Origin: Xanthobacteraceae bacterium
GTDB lineage: Bacteria; Pseudomonadota; Alphaproteobacteria; Rhizobiales; Xanthobacteraceae
Reading direction: 5' to 3'
NCBI GenBank assembly: GCA_030037105.1
Contig: JASHRY010000298.1
Span: 1-6,287 of the forward strand
Length of the DNA stretch: 6,287 nucleotides
Positions 1 to 5,726 of the stretch are shown piece after piece. Position 1 is the stretch's first letter. Every line of letters begins with the position of its first letter. The position numbers and the translations under genes were made by a program. The notes under the pieces are model-generated. The model worked only from the letters and a program-made list of their open reading frames with translations, was not told where the DNA came from and did not search any database.

Positions 1-161
1 TCGTGATCGTCACCCATAACATGCAGCAGGCGGCGCGCGTGTCCGAGTTCACCGCCTTCATGTATCTCGGCGAACTGATCGAGTTCGATTCGACGAGCAA
101 GATGTTCACGGCGCCGCGCGATCAGCGCACGCAGGACTACATCACCGGCCGCTTCGGGTGA
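1..161 (+). CDS. pstB: PstB, phosphate ABC transporter ATP-binding protein (C-terminal end only)
   Basis: The last 52 codons of an ABC ATPase are visible; the gene starts left of the window. PstB is the cytoplasmic ATPase of the high-affinity phosphate importer PstSCAB. The visible part opens with [14 protein letters not shown], the H-loop segment (switch histidine at visible residue 5) with the QQAARVS continuation typical of PstB. It then has a YLGELIEF strand, a [18 protein letters not shown] tail and a TGA stop at 159-161. The MFxxP...[11 protein letters not shown] ending is characteristic of PstB rather than other ABC ATPases. Walker A, the signature motif and Walker B lie outside the window. 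The next gene, phoU, begins at or just after this stop, so the two are translationally coupled. Pst operons are usually induced by PhoB under phosphate starvation, but the promoter is not in view. Confidence 0.95.
   Translation, partial: VIVTHNMQQAARVSEFTAFMYLGELIEFDSTSKMFTAPRDQRTQDYITGRFG
157..161 (+). promoter_or_regulatory. Probable ribosome binding site deciding the phoU start
   Basis: GGTGA, overlapping the pstB stop, matches the 3' part of the Shine-Dalgarno consensus (GGAGGTGA). It lies 5 nt before the ATG at 167. The alternative GTG start at 158 has no purine-rich stretch in front of it, so ATG 167 is preferred. Confidence 0.4.
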
Positions 162-166
162 CCGCC

Positions 167-898
167 ATGACCGAGCACAATACCAGGTTCGACCATACCG
201 CCAAGGCTTTCGACACCGATCTGCAGGAAATCGCGCGCACGGTCGCCGAAATGGGCGGGCTGGTCGAGCGGCAGATCGCGGACGCCACCAAAGCGCTGGT
301 CGAGCGCGACACGGAAGTCGCCGAGCGCGTGATCGCCGCGGATCCCGCGATCGACGCCCTGCAACGCGTGGTCGAGGAAAAAGCGGTGCTCACCATCGCC
401 CGGCGCCAGCCCATGGCCGTCGATCTGCGCGAGATCGTGGGCGCGATGCGCGTGTGCAACGACCTCGAGCGGATCGGCGACCATGCCAAGCACATCGGCA
501 AGCGCGTGGTCGCGCTCGACGGCGACTTCTACCCGCAAAAGCTGATCCGCGGCGTCGAGCACATGGCCACGCTGGTATCGGCGCTGCTCAAGCAGGTGCT
601 CGACGCCTATGCCGGCCGCGATCTGCAGGCCGCGCTCGCGGTCTGGAACGGCGACGAGGAGGTCGACGCCCTCTGTACGTCGCTGTTCCGCGAGTTGCTC
701 ACCTATATGATGGAGGACCCGCGCAATATCACCATCTGCATGCATCTCATGTTCTGCGCCAAGGACATCGAGCGCATGGGCGATCATGCCACCAACATCG
801 CCGAGACCGTCTATTACATGATCGAAGGCCGCGCGATCACCGACCAGCGGCCGAAGGGCGACACCACGAGTTTTGGTGCGACGCTATTGCAGGAATGA
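167..898 (+). CDS. phoU: PhoU, phosphate signalling accessory protein
   Basis: PhoU is a peripheral cytoplasmic protein that connects the Pst transporter to the PhoR sensor kinase, so that PhoB stays inactive when phosphate is plentiful. The product is 243 aa, normal for the family, and consists of two tandem three-helix PhoU domains. Each domain carries the metal-binding signature: DLERIGDHAKHI at about residues 99-110 and DIERMGDHATNI at about 200-211. The N-terminal segment FDTDLQEIARTVAEMGGLVE is also typical. The start is uncertain: a GTG at 158, whose reading overlaps the pstB TGA by 4 bp, adds three residues. ATG 167 is chosen because GGTGA sits 5 nt upstream. PhoB follows after 15 bp, which makes a pstB-phoU-phoB operon, the usual alphaproteobacterial order. 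No truncation or odd residue was seen. Confidence 0.95.
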   Translation: MTEHNTRFDHTAKAFDTDLQEIARTVAEMGGLVERQIADATKALVERDTEVAERVIAADPAIDALQRVVEEKAVLTIARRQPMAVDLREIVGAMRVCNDLERIGDHAKHIGKRVVALDGDFYPQKLIRGVEHMATLVSALLKQVLDAYAGRDLQAALAVWNGDEEVDALCTSLFRELLTYMMEDPRNITICMHLMFCAKDIERMGDHATNIAETVYYMIEGRAITDQRPKGDTTSFGATLLQE

Positions 899-899
899 C

Positions 900-910
900 G
901 GAGGAGGAGG
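900..910 (+). promoter_or_regulatory. Strong ribosome binding site for phoB
   Basis: A purine run, GGAGGAGGAGG, lies between the phoU stop and the phoB ATG at 914. It offers several overlapping GGAGG cores at 3 to 9 nt spacing. This is the strongest Shine-Dalgarno sequence on the plus strand here and suggests that phoB is translated efficiently from the shared mRNA. Confidence 0.7.
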
Positions 911-913
911 CGT

Positions 914-1615
914 ATGAGCGCCAACATCCTGATCGTGGAAGACGAGGAGCCGTTGACCACTTTGTTGCGCTACAACCTCGAGGCCGAAGGCTACGAGGTT
1001 GACGCCGTCGCTCGCGGCGACGAGGCCGATACCCGCCTGCGCGAGACCGCGCCGGACTTGGTCGTGCTCGACTGGATGCTGCCCGGCCTCTCGGGCATCG
1101 AATTGTGCCGGCGGCTGCGGGCGCGGCCGCAGACCCAGGGCCTGCCGATCATCATGCTGACCGCGCGCGGCGAGGAAAGCGAGCGGGTGCGCGGGCTCGC
1201 CACCGGCGCCGACGACTACATCGTCAAGCCGTTCTCGGTGCCGGAATTCCTCGCCCGCATTCGCGCGCTGCTGCGCCGCGTAAGCCCCGAGCGCGTCGCC
1301 ACGATGCTGACGATCGGCGACCTCGACCTCGATCGCGAGAAGAAGCGGGTGTCGCGCTCGGGCCGCCCGGTCGATCTCGGCCCGACCGAGTTTCGCCTGT
1401 TGGAATTCCTCATGGAACGGCCCGGGCGGGTCTTTTCCCGCGAACAATTGCTCGACGGCGTGTGGGGCAACGATGTCTATATCGACGAGCGCACGGTCGA
1501 TGTGCATGTCGGCCGCTTGCGCAAGGCGCTCAACCGCGGCCACGCCGACGACCCGATCCGCACCGTGCGCGGCGCCGGCTACGCGCTCGACGATCGTTTT
1601 GGCCGCGCCGAGTAA
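914..1615 (+). CDS. phoB: PhoB, phosphate regulon response regulator (OmpR/PhoB family)
   Basis: PhoB is the DNA-binding response regulator phosphorylated by PhoR under phosphate limitation; it activates pst and other Pho genes. The 233-aa product has a receiver domain (about residues 4-120) followed by a winged-helix DNA-binding domain (about 132-228). Receiver residues are all present: acidic pair E9/D10, phospho-acceptor D53 in LVVLDWMLPG, T83, and K105 in the IVKPF motif. The C-terminal half shows LGPTEFRLLEFLMERPGRVF and the recognition-helix segment RTVDVHVGRLRKAL, with the closing RTVRGAGY hairpin. The VVLDWMLPG and LGPTEFRLL stretches, together with pstB-phoU upstream, favour PhoB over other OmpR-type regulators. 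The start at 914 is fixed by the purine-rich site just upstream. No phoR is visible; it probably lies upstream of the pst genes. Confidence 0.96.
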   Translation: MSANILIVEDEEPLTTLLRYNLEAEGYEVDAVARGDEADTRLRETAPDLVVLDWMLPGLSGIELCRRLRARPQTQGLPIIMLTARGEESERVRGLATGADDYIVKPFSVPEFLARIRALLRRVSPERVATMLTIGDLDLDREKKRVSRSGRPVDLGPTEFRLLEFLMERPGRVFSREQLLDGVWGNDVYIDERTVDVHVGRLRKALNRGHADDPIRTVRGAGYALDDRFGRAE

Positions 1616-1646
1616 ACGGCCTCGGCTCTGCGCCCAATGACCGGCG

Positions 1647-2141
1647 TCACCGCGCCGGACGTCGGTCCCGGCGGCGGTCGGCGGCCGCCTGATAGGCGAC
1701 CCGGGAGTGGTAAGCGCAATAGGGCAGGCCGCTGACCGTGTTGCCGCCGCAGAAGAAGAACTCGCTGGTGCCGGGATCGCCGATCGGCCAGCGGCAGGTC
1801 TGCTCGGTCAGTTCGAGGATGGTGCGGCGCTGGCCGATCGGGATGATGTTCTCGATCAGCTCCGGGGCCGCTTCCGCTTCGAACTCGTAGGCGTGGGCGA
1901 GCGCGGTATTGCCGCGGATCGAGGCGCGCGCCATGCGCAATATATGCGCGGGCGAACGTGCCTTGCGCGGGCGCGGCATGGCGGAAGCGCTCTTGGCGCG
2001 CCCCGACAGCCCCAGCCGGTGCACCTTGCCGATCACCGCGTTGCGGGTAATGCCGCCGAGTTCGGCCGCGATCTGACTCGCCGAGAGACCGTCGGACCAG
2101 AGCTTCTTCAACAGCTCGACCCGCTCGTCAGTCCACGACAT
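1647..2141 (-). CDS. gcrA: GcrA, cell-cycle transcription regulator
   Basis: GcrA is an alphaproteobacterial regulator that binds sigma-70 RNA polymerase and DNA carrying GANTC sites methylated by CcrM, and so ties transcription to replication and cell-cycle stage. The 164-aa product starts MSWTDERVELLKKLW. It has the N-terminal helix-turn-helix (SASQIAAELGG-ITRNAVIGKVHRLGL, about residues 20-45), a variable basic/acidic linker (about 50-105), and the conserved C-terminal domain. That domain contains TCRWPIGDP (about 115-123), FFFCG (about 128-132) and PYCAYHSRVAYQ (about 140-151), with C116, C131, C142 and H145 in the family's conserved positions. ATG 2141 is chosen because AGGAGG lies 7 nt upstream; a TTG two codons earlier would sit only 1 nt from it. 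The gene converges on phoB and diverges from argD. Confidence 0.95.
   Translation of the reverse strand: MSWTDERVELLKKLWSDGLSASQIAAELGGITRNAVIGKVHRLGLSGRAKSASAMPRPRKARSPAHILRMARASIRGNTALAHAYEFEAEAAPELIENIIPIGQRRTILELTEQTCRWPIGDPGTSEFFFCGGNTVSGLPYCAYHSRVAYQAAADRRRDRRPAR
1653..1673. other. GC-rich stem-loop at the 3' end of gcrA, facing phoB
   Basis: CGCCGGAC, the loop GTCG, then GTCCCGGCG form an 8-bp stem with one bulged C. It lies inside the last codons of gcrA and 37 bp after the phoB stop. No T-run follows on either strand, so it is not a canonical intrinsic terminator. It could still slow converging transcription or protect a 3' end. Confidence 0.3.
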
Positions 2142-2148
2142 GCCCAAT

Positions 2149-2154
2149 CCTCCT
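2149..2154 (-). promoter_or_regulatory. Ribosome binding site of gcrA
   Basis: Read on the minus strand, this is AGGAGG, 7 nt before the ATG at 2141. It settles the gcrA start against the TTG at 2147, which would be only 1 nt away. Confidence 0.75.
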
Positions 2155-2177
2155 CAAAGTGCGCTATCGCCGTGATG

Positions 2178-2182
2178 GAATC
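2178..2182. promoter_or_regulatory. GANTC site near the gcrA start
   Basis: GAATC (GATTC on the minus strand) lies about 37-41 bp upstream of the gcrA ATG. CcrM methylates GANTC in alphaproteobacteria, and GcrA prefers methylated sites lying in promoter regions, so this is a candidate autoregulatory site. Confidence 0.4.
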
Positions 2183-2300
2183 CCCCGTTGCGTCAGGCGG
2201 CGCACAGCCGCCCAACACGCACGCATCACCAACGCTGTCGTAAAGAACGTCCGCCGCACGAGATGTCGTACTCGACGATCAAAAGGTTACAATATGGCGG

Positions 2301-2318
2301 GAGTCGGGCGCAAGAGTC
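2301..2318. promoter_or_regulatory. Paired GANTC sites
   Basis: Two GAGTC copies, at 2301-2305 and 2314-2318, are 13 bp apart start to start. They lie about 160-175 bp upstream of gcrA and about 80-100 bp upstream of the argD promoter. The pairing and orientation suit CcrM methylation sites used by GcrA, but no matching -10/-35 elements could be placed convincingly around them. Confidence 0.35.
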
Positions 2319-2328
2319 GCGCAATGCG

Positions 2329-2356
2329 CGTCCACACCTTCCTGCTGGTGTGGATG
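2329..2356 (+). ncRNA. Stem-loop of unknown role, possible part of a small or leader RNA
   Basis: CGTCCACACC (2329-2338), an 8-nt loop TTCCTGCT, and GGTGTGGATG (2347-2356) form a 10-bp stem with a single G-U pair if transcribed on the plus strand. Just upstream, GCGCA (2308-2312) and TGCGC (2325-2329) could make a second small hairpin. No T-run follows, so it is not a terminator in itself. No good promoter was found immediately upstream, although a TACAAT hexamer lies at 2288-2293. Whether it is transcribed is not known from the sequence. Confidence 0.2.
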
Positions 2357-2372
2357 ACAGCGGGGGCAAGCC

Positions 2373-2377
2373 GAATC
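2373..2377. promoter_or_regulatory. GANTC site just upstream of the argD promoter
   Basis: GAATC ends 20 bp before the argD -35 hexamer. It is the fourth GANTC in 200 bp, whereas none follows in the next 2.2 kb, so methylation-dependent effects on argD are possible but unproven. Confidence 0.3.
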
Positions 2378-2397
2378 GTTGGCCGCATTTTCCCGTG

Positions 2398-2425
2398 TTG
2401 ACAGAAATCCACATCGACATAGAAT
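2398..2425 (+). promoter_or_regulatory. Sigma-70-type promoter of argD
   Basis: A perfect TTGACA (2398-2403), a 16-bp spacer and TAGAAT (2420-2425, five of six consensus bases) make the best promoter match in the window. The predicted first transcribed base is at about 2431-2433, 75 nt before the GTG chosen for argD. This placement rules out the further-upstream in-frame ATG codons at 2379 and 2424 as starts for transcripts from this promoter. Confidence 0.7.
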
Positions 2426-2432
2426 GCTCATC

Positions 2433-2464
2433 GTGCCGCCCGGAGAGGCGGCACATTTCGTTTT
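2433..2464 (+). terminator. Terminator-like hairpin with T-rich tail at the 5' end of the argD transcript
   Basis: GTGCCGCC (2433-2440), the loop CGGAGA, and GGCGGCAC (2447-2454) form a perfect 8-bp GC-rich stem, followed directly by ATTTCGTTTT. This has the form of a Rho-independent terminator. However, the predicted argD start point lies at the base of its left arm, so the nascent RNA would be very short here. It may instead stop transcripts arriving from upstream, or act as a stabilising or regulatory 5' hairpin of the argD mRNA. Confidence 0.45.
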
Positions 2465-2507
2465 GGCCGCGCAGATTGTTGCTGCGCAGCAGGCCGCGGG
2501 CTCAGCC

Positions 2508-3734
2508 GTGACATCGCATCTGTTGCCGACCTACGCGCGCGTCAACCTCGCCTTCGAGCGGGGCGAAGGCGCTTGGCTGATCGCGACCAACGGCGAGCGC
2601 TATCTCGACTTTACCTCCGGCGTCGCGGTCAACGCGCTGGGTCACGCCCATCCGCGGCTCCTCGCCGCCCTCGCCGAGCAGGCGCGCAAGGTCTGGCACG
2701 TCTCCAACCTGTACGAAATTCCGGAAGCCGAGCGCGTGGCGCGGCGCCTGTGCCAGGCGAGCTTTGCCGACGTCGTCTTTTTCTGCAATTCCGGCGCCGA
2801 GGCGGTGGAATGCGCGATCAAGACGGCGCGCAAATACCAATCGGCGAGCGGCGCGCCGGAACGCTACCGCATCGTCACCTTCGAGGGCGCCTTTCACGGC
2901 CGCACGCTGGCCACGCTCGCGGCCGGCGGTCAGAAAAAATACCTCGACGGTTTCGGGCCCGCGGTCGACGGCTTCGATCAGGCGCCGTTCGGCGATCTCG
3001 ATGCGACCAAACGTGCGATCGGCAACGAGACCGCGGCGATCCTGATCGAGCCGATCCTGGGCGAAGGCGGCGTGCGCGTAGCCGCGCCGTCGTTCCTGCG
3101 CGCCTTGCGCGCGCTGTGCGACCGGCACGGGTTGCTCCTGATCTTCGACGAGGTGCAGACCGGCATGGGACGCACCGGCGAACTGTTCGCCTACCAGCGC
3201 AACGACGTTAAGCCCGACATCATGGCGCTCGCCAAGGCGCTGGGCGGCGGCTTCCCGCTCGGCGCCTGCCTGGCGACGGGCGCGGCGGCCAAGGGAATGA
3301 CCGTCGGGAGCCACGGTTCGACCTTCGGCGGCAATCCGCTGGCGATGAGCGTGGCGAACGCGGTGCTCGACGTGATGCTGGCGCCCGGCTTCCTCGACCG
3401 GGTGCAGCGCATCGCGCTCCTGTTCAAGCAGCGGCTCGCCGAAATCAAGGATCGCTACCCTGCGCTCATCGCCGAGGTGCGCGGAGAGGGGCTGCTGGTC
3501 GGCTTGCGCGCTCTTGTTCCGGCCGGCACCCTTGTCGAAGCGCTGCGCGCCGAGAAGATGATCGCGGTCGCCGCCGGCGACAATGTCGTGCGATTGCTGC
3601 CGCCGCTCATCATCAGCGAGCAGGAGATCGCCGAGGGCGTCGCCCGCCTCGACCGCGCCTGCGCGCGGCTGCAGCGCGCGCTCTCCGGCGATGCCGCGAC
3701 CCCGGCAGGGGAGAGCCGGGCGGCGGCGCGATGA
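2508..3734 (+). CDS. argD: ArgD, acetylornithine aminotransferase
   Basis: ArgD is a cytoplasmic PLP-dependent class-III aminotransferase. It converts N-acetylglutamate semialdehyde and glutamate to N-acetylornithine and 2-oxoglutarate in arginine synthesis, and often also acts on succinyldiaminopimelate. The product is 408 aa from the GTG at 2508. It shows SGAEAVE (about 95-101, phosphate-binding), FHGRT (129-133, PLP ring stacking), [13 protein letters not shown] (212-224, with D214 and Q217), the Schiff-base lysine K243 in [14 protein letters not shown], and STFGGNP (271-277). The start is set by family alignment: [22 protein letters not shown] is the usual N-terminus. No good Shine-Dalgarno precedes it. 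In-frame codons upstream (GTG 2433, ATG 2424, ATG 2379) would add non-conserved sequence. The stop overlaps the argF start (ATGA). A related aminotransferase cannot be fully excluded, but adjacency to argF makes ArgD very likely. Confidence 0.94.
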   Translation: MTSHLLPTYARVNLAFERGEGAWLIATNGERYLDFTSGVAVNALGHAHPRLLAALAEQARKVWHVSNLYEIPEAERVARRLCQASFADVVFFCNSGAEAVECAIKTARKYQSASGAPERYRIVTFEGAFHGRTLATLAAGGQKKYLDGFGPAVDGFDQAPFGDLDATKRAIGNETAAILIEPILGEGGVRVAAPSFLRALRALCDRHGLLLIFDEVQTGMGRTGELFAYQRNDVKPDIMALAKALGGGFPLGACLATGAAAKGMTVGSHGSTFGGNPLAMSVANAVLDVMLAPGFLDRVQRIALLFKQRLAEIKDRYPALIAEVRGEGLLVGLRALVPAGTLVEALRAEKMIAVAAGDNVVRLLPPLIISEQEIAEGVARLDRACARLQRALSGDAATPAGESRAAAR

Positions 3735-4648
3735 GCGCCGTCCGCCACTTCCTCGATTTGATCGACATCCCGGCGGCGGACTTGCGCGCCATCATCGCGG
3801 CCGCGCGCGCGTTCAAGGCCAAGCGCGGGGGCGACGACCGGCCGCTCGCCGGCAAGACGCTGGCGATGATTTTCGAGCGGCCGTCGACGCGCACCCGCGT
3901 TTCCTTCGAGGTCGGCATGCGCCAACTCGGCGGCGATGCCATCACGCTGACCGCCGAGGAGATGCAGCTCGGCCGCGGCGAGACGCTGGCCGACACCGCG
4001 CGCGTGCTCTCGCGCTACGTCGACGCCATCATGATCCGCGCGCTCGATCCCGAGGCCGTGGCCGAGCTGGCGCGCCATGCCACGGTGCCGGTCATCAACG
4101 GCCTCACGCGGCGCTCGCATCCGTGCCAGGTGCTGGCGGACGTGATGACGTTCGAGGAGCATTGCGGCCCGATCCGCGGCCGCACCGTGGCCTGGACCGG
4201 AGACGCCAACAACGTGCTCACCTCGTGGATGCACGCCGCCGAACGGTTCGCCTTCCGCCTGCGCGTCGCCACCCCGCCGGAACTGGCGCCGAAAAAACCG
4301 CTCCTCGACTGGATCAAATCCTCCGGCGCCGCGATCAGCGTCGGCACCGACCCGGAAGAGGCGGTGAAGGGCGCCGATTGCGTCGTCACCGACACCTGGA
4401 TTTCGATGGGCGACCGCAACGGCGCCCGCCGCCACAACCTGCTCAAGCGCTATCAGGTCAATGCGCGGCTCATGGCGCGGGCCAAGCCGGACGCCATCTT
4501 CATGCATTGCCTGCCCGCGCATCGCGGCCAGGAGGTGACCGACCAGGTCATGGACGGGCCGCATTCCGTGGTCTTCGACGAGGCCGAGAATCGCCTGCAC
4601 GCGCAGAAGGGAATCCTGACCTGGTGCCTGGCGGCTGACGGCCTTTAA
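3731..4648 (+). CDS. argF: ArgF, ornithine carbamoyltransferase
   Basis: This enzyme transfers the carbamoyl group of carbamoyl phosphate to ornithine, giving citrulline, the sixth step of arginine synthesis. The 305-aa product matches the usual length. Carbamoyl-phosphate residues are in STRTR (52-56) and HPCQ (130-133), and the GDANNV loop (157-162) marks the second domain. Ornithine binding is marked by DTWISMG (221-227, the SMG loop), and the catalytic cysteine is C260 in HCLP (259-262). The SMG loop and HCLP separate it from aspartate carbamoyltransferase. The start ATG overlaps the argD stop by 4 bp, so translation is coupled; no strong Shine-Dalgarno is needed or seen. The pairing with argD fits anabolic ArgF rather than a catabolic ArcB, which would sit with arc genes. 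Confidence 0.96.
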   Translation: MSAVRHFLDLIDIPAADLRAIIAAARAFKAKRGGDDRPLAGKTLAMIFERPSTRTRVSFEVGMRQLGGDAITLTAEEMQLGRGETLADTARVLSRYVDAIMIRALDPEAVAELARHATVPVINGLTRRSHPCQVLADVMTFEEHCGPIRGRTVAWTGDANNVLTSWMHAAERFAFRLRVATPPELAPKKPLLDWIKSSGAAISVGTDPEEAVKGADCVVTDTWISMGDRNGARRHNLLKRYQVNARLMARAKPDAIFMHCLPAHRGQEVTDQVMDGPHSVVFDEAENRLHAQKGILTWCLAADGL

Positions 4649-4659
4649 TGCTGGGAGGG

Positions 4660-4689
4660 CTCACAGTTTTGCCCCTCACCGCCTATATT
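4660..4689 (+). promoter_or_regulatory. Possible hslO promoter, close enough for a leaderless mRNA
   Basis: CTCACA (4660-4665, four of six bases) and TATATT (4684-4689, five of six) are 18 bp apart in the 49-bp gap after argF. The start point would fall at about 4696-4698, that is, at or next to the hslO ATG. No Shine-Dalgarno precedes that ATG, which agrees with a leaderless transcript. Readthrough from argDF is equally possible. Confidence 0.35.
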
Positions 4690-4697
4690 CGGCTACA

Positions 4698-5696
4698 ATG
4701 AATGATTTTGACTTGGGCATCCCGGTTCGCGCCCCGGCGAAGACCGGCCGCGACGACACCATCCTGCCCTTCGCGATTAAGTCGCTCGACCTGCGCGGCC
4801 GCATCGTGCGGCTCGGGCCCGCGGTCGATGCCATCCTGACCAGTCACGACTACCCGGCGCCCGTGGCCAAGCTTCTCGGCGAGGCGATCGTGCTTGCCGT
4901 CATGCTCGGCTCGGCGCTCAAATTCGAAGGGCGCTTCATCCTGCAGACGCAGAGCGACGGTCCGGTACGCATGCTCGTCGTCGATTTCGCTTCGCCCGGC
5001 CGGGTGCGCGCCTGCGCCCGCTTCGACGCCGGCCGCGTTGCCGCCGCCATCGCCGCCAACGCGGCCGCGCCGGGGCGTCTGCTCGGCCATGGTCATCTCG
5101 CCATGACCATCGACCAGGGCCCCGACATGAGCCGCTATCAGGGGCTCGTCCCGCTCGACGGCGGAACTCTCGAACATGCGGCGCACGAATATTTTTCGCG
5201 CTCGGAGCAGATTCCGACCCGGGTGCGGCTCGTGGTCGCCGAGGAGTTTCGCGCCGGCGAGAACGGCGCGCGGCGGCGCTGGCGCGCCGGGGGCATTCTG
5301 CTCCAGTTCCTGCCCAAGTCGCTCGAACGCGCGCGTCAGGCGGACCTCGATCCCGGCGACGCGCCGCCGGGCACCGAGCCCCATGTGCTGCCCGAGGATG
5401 AAGCCTGGATCGAGGGCCGCTCTCTCCTCGCCACCGTCGAGGACGTCGAGCTGATCGACCCGGCGCTGTCGAGCGAGCGCCTGGCCTACAGTCTGTTCCA
5501 TGAGCACGGCGTGCGCGTATTCCGCGCCGCGCCGGTCAACGCCCAGTGCTCGTGCTCGCGGCAGAGCGTCGAGGCCATGCTGCGCAGCTTTTCGCCAGCC
5601 GACCGCGACGACATGATCGAGAACGGCAAGATCACCGTGACCTGCGAATTCTGCAGCTCGACCTATGTATTCCAGCCGAATGAAATCGCGGCGTGA
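4698..5696 (+). CDS. hslO: HslO (Hsp33), redox-regulated holdase chaperone
   Basis: Hsp33 is a cytoplasmic chaperone that is inactive while reduced and zinc-bound. Oxidative stress releases zinc, forms two disulfides and exposes the client-binding surface. The 332-aa product has the N-terminal Hsp33 fold, including AVMLGSALKFEGRFILQTQS (about 67-86), then the GPVRMLVVDF (88-97) and YQGLVPLDGGTLEHAAHEYF (147-166) segments. The C-terminal zinc switch is complete: C284 and C286 in QCSCS, and C316 and C319 in CEFC, a CxC-then-CxxC pattern. It is about 40 residues longer than the E. coli protein, with extra sequence at the N-terminus and around residues 211-230, as is common in alphaproteobacteria. 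The ATG at 4698 has no Shine-Dalgarno; a TATATT hexamer lies 8 nt upstream. Location after argF is a recurrent alphaproteobacterial arrangement with no obvious functional link. Confidence 0.95.
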   Translation: MNDFDLGIPVRAPAKTGRDDTILPFAIKSLDLRGRIVRLGPAVDAILTSHDYPAPVAKLLGEAIVLAVMLGSALKFEGRFILQTQSDGPVRMLVVDFASPGRVRACARFDAGRVAAAIAANAAAPGRLLGHGHLAMTIDQGPDMSRYQGLVPLDGGTLEHAAHEYFSRSEQIPTRVRLVVAEEFRAGENGARRRWRAGGILLQFLPKSLERARQADLDPGDAPPGTEPHVLPEDEAWIEGRSLLATVEDVELIDPALSSERLAYSLFHEHGVRVFRAAPVNAQCSCSRQSVEAMLRSFSPADRDDMIENGKITVTCEFCSSTYVFQPNEIAA

Positions 5697-5697
5697 A

Positions 5698-5713
5698 CGG
5701 CGCGCTCGCGCCG
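5698..5713 (+). terminator. Short GC hairpin just after hslO, weak terminator candidate
   Basis: CGGCGC, the loop GCTC, then GCGCCG form a perfect 6-bp stem starting one base after the hslO stop. The following bases (CCTGATTGGATTC) contain only scattered T, so intrinsic termination would be weak. It may protect the mRNA 3' end. Confidence 0.3.
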
Positions 5714-5726
5714 CCTGATTGGATTC

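Larger units (their letters stand above)
2142..2507. other. Divergent intergenic region between gcrA and argD (366 bp), no credible gene
   Basis: This stretch contains no reading frame with recognisable protein features; the short open frames in it look random. In order along the plus strand it holds the gcrA ribosome binding site, four GANTC sites, a 7-bp direct repeat (TGTCGTA at 2236 and 2264), an AT-richer patch at about 2278-2295, a stem-loop at 2329-2356, the argD promoter at 2398-2425, and a hairpin with a T-rich tail at 2433-2464. A clear sigma-70 promoter for gcrA on the minus strand was not found. No CtrA box (TTAA-N7-TTAA) is present. Confidence 0.75.

Noticed and set aside
137..1543. 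Long open frames antisense to phoU and phoB, and similar shadow frames under argD, argF and hslO
   Set aside because: They mirror the codon structure of well-supported genes in high-GC DNA, and their histidine-, arginine- and alanine-rich products match no recognised family.
2145..2147. TTG start for gcrA, two codons upstream of the ATG
   Set aside because: It would be only 1 nt from AGGAGG. The ATG at 2141 has ideal 7-nt spacing, and the family begins MSW.
2236..2253. Pho box (PhoB operator) in the gcrA-argD intergenic region
   Set aside because: Only one half, CTGTCGT, is near consensus; the second half after 4 bp (AACGTCC) does not match.
2379..2507. N-terminal extension of ArgD from the ATG at 2379 or the ATG at 2424
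   Set aside because: The ATG at 2379 lies upstream of the predicted promoter and the one at 2424 overlaps its -10 hexamer. The extra residues do not resemble the family N-terminus, which begins at about 2508.
2159..2511. Short plus-strand open frames in the gcrA-argD intergenic region
   Set aside because: They are arginine-rich frames with no start context, no conserved features and heavy overlap with promoter and hairpin elements. Random open frames are expected at this GC content.
4655..4677. Terminator between argF and hslO
   Set aside because: GAGGG and CCCTC can pair, but the stem is only 5 bp with a 13-nt loop, and no T-run follows.
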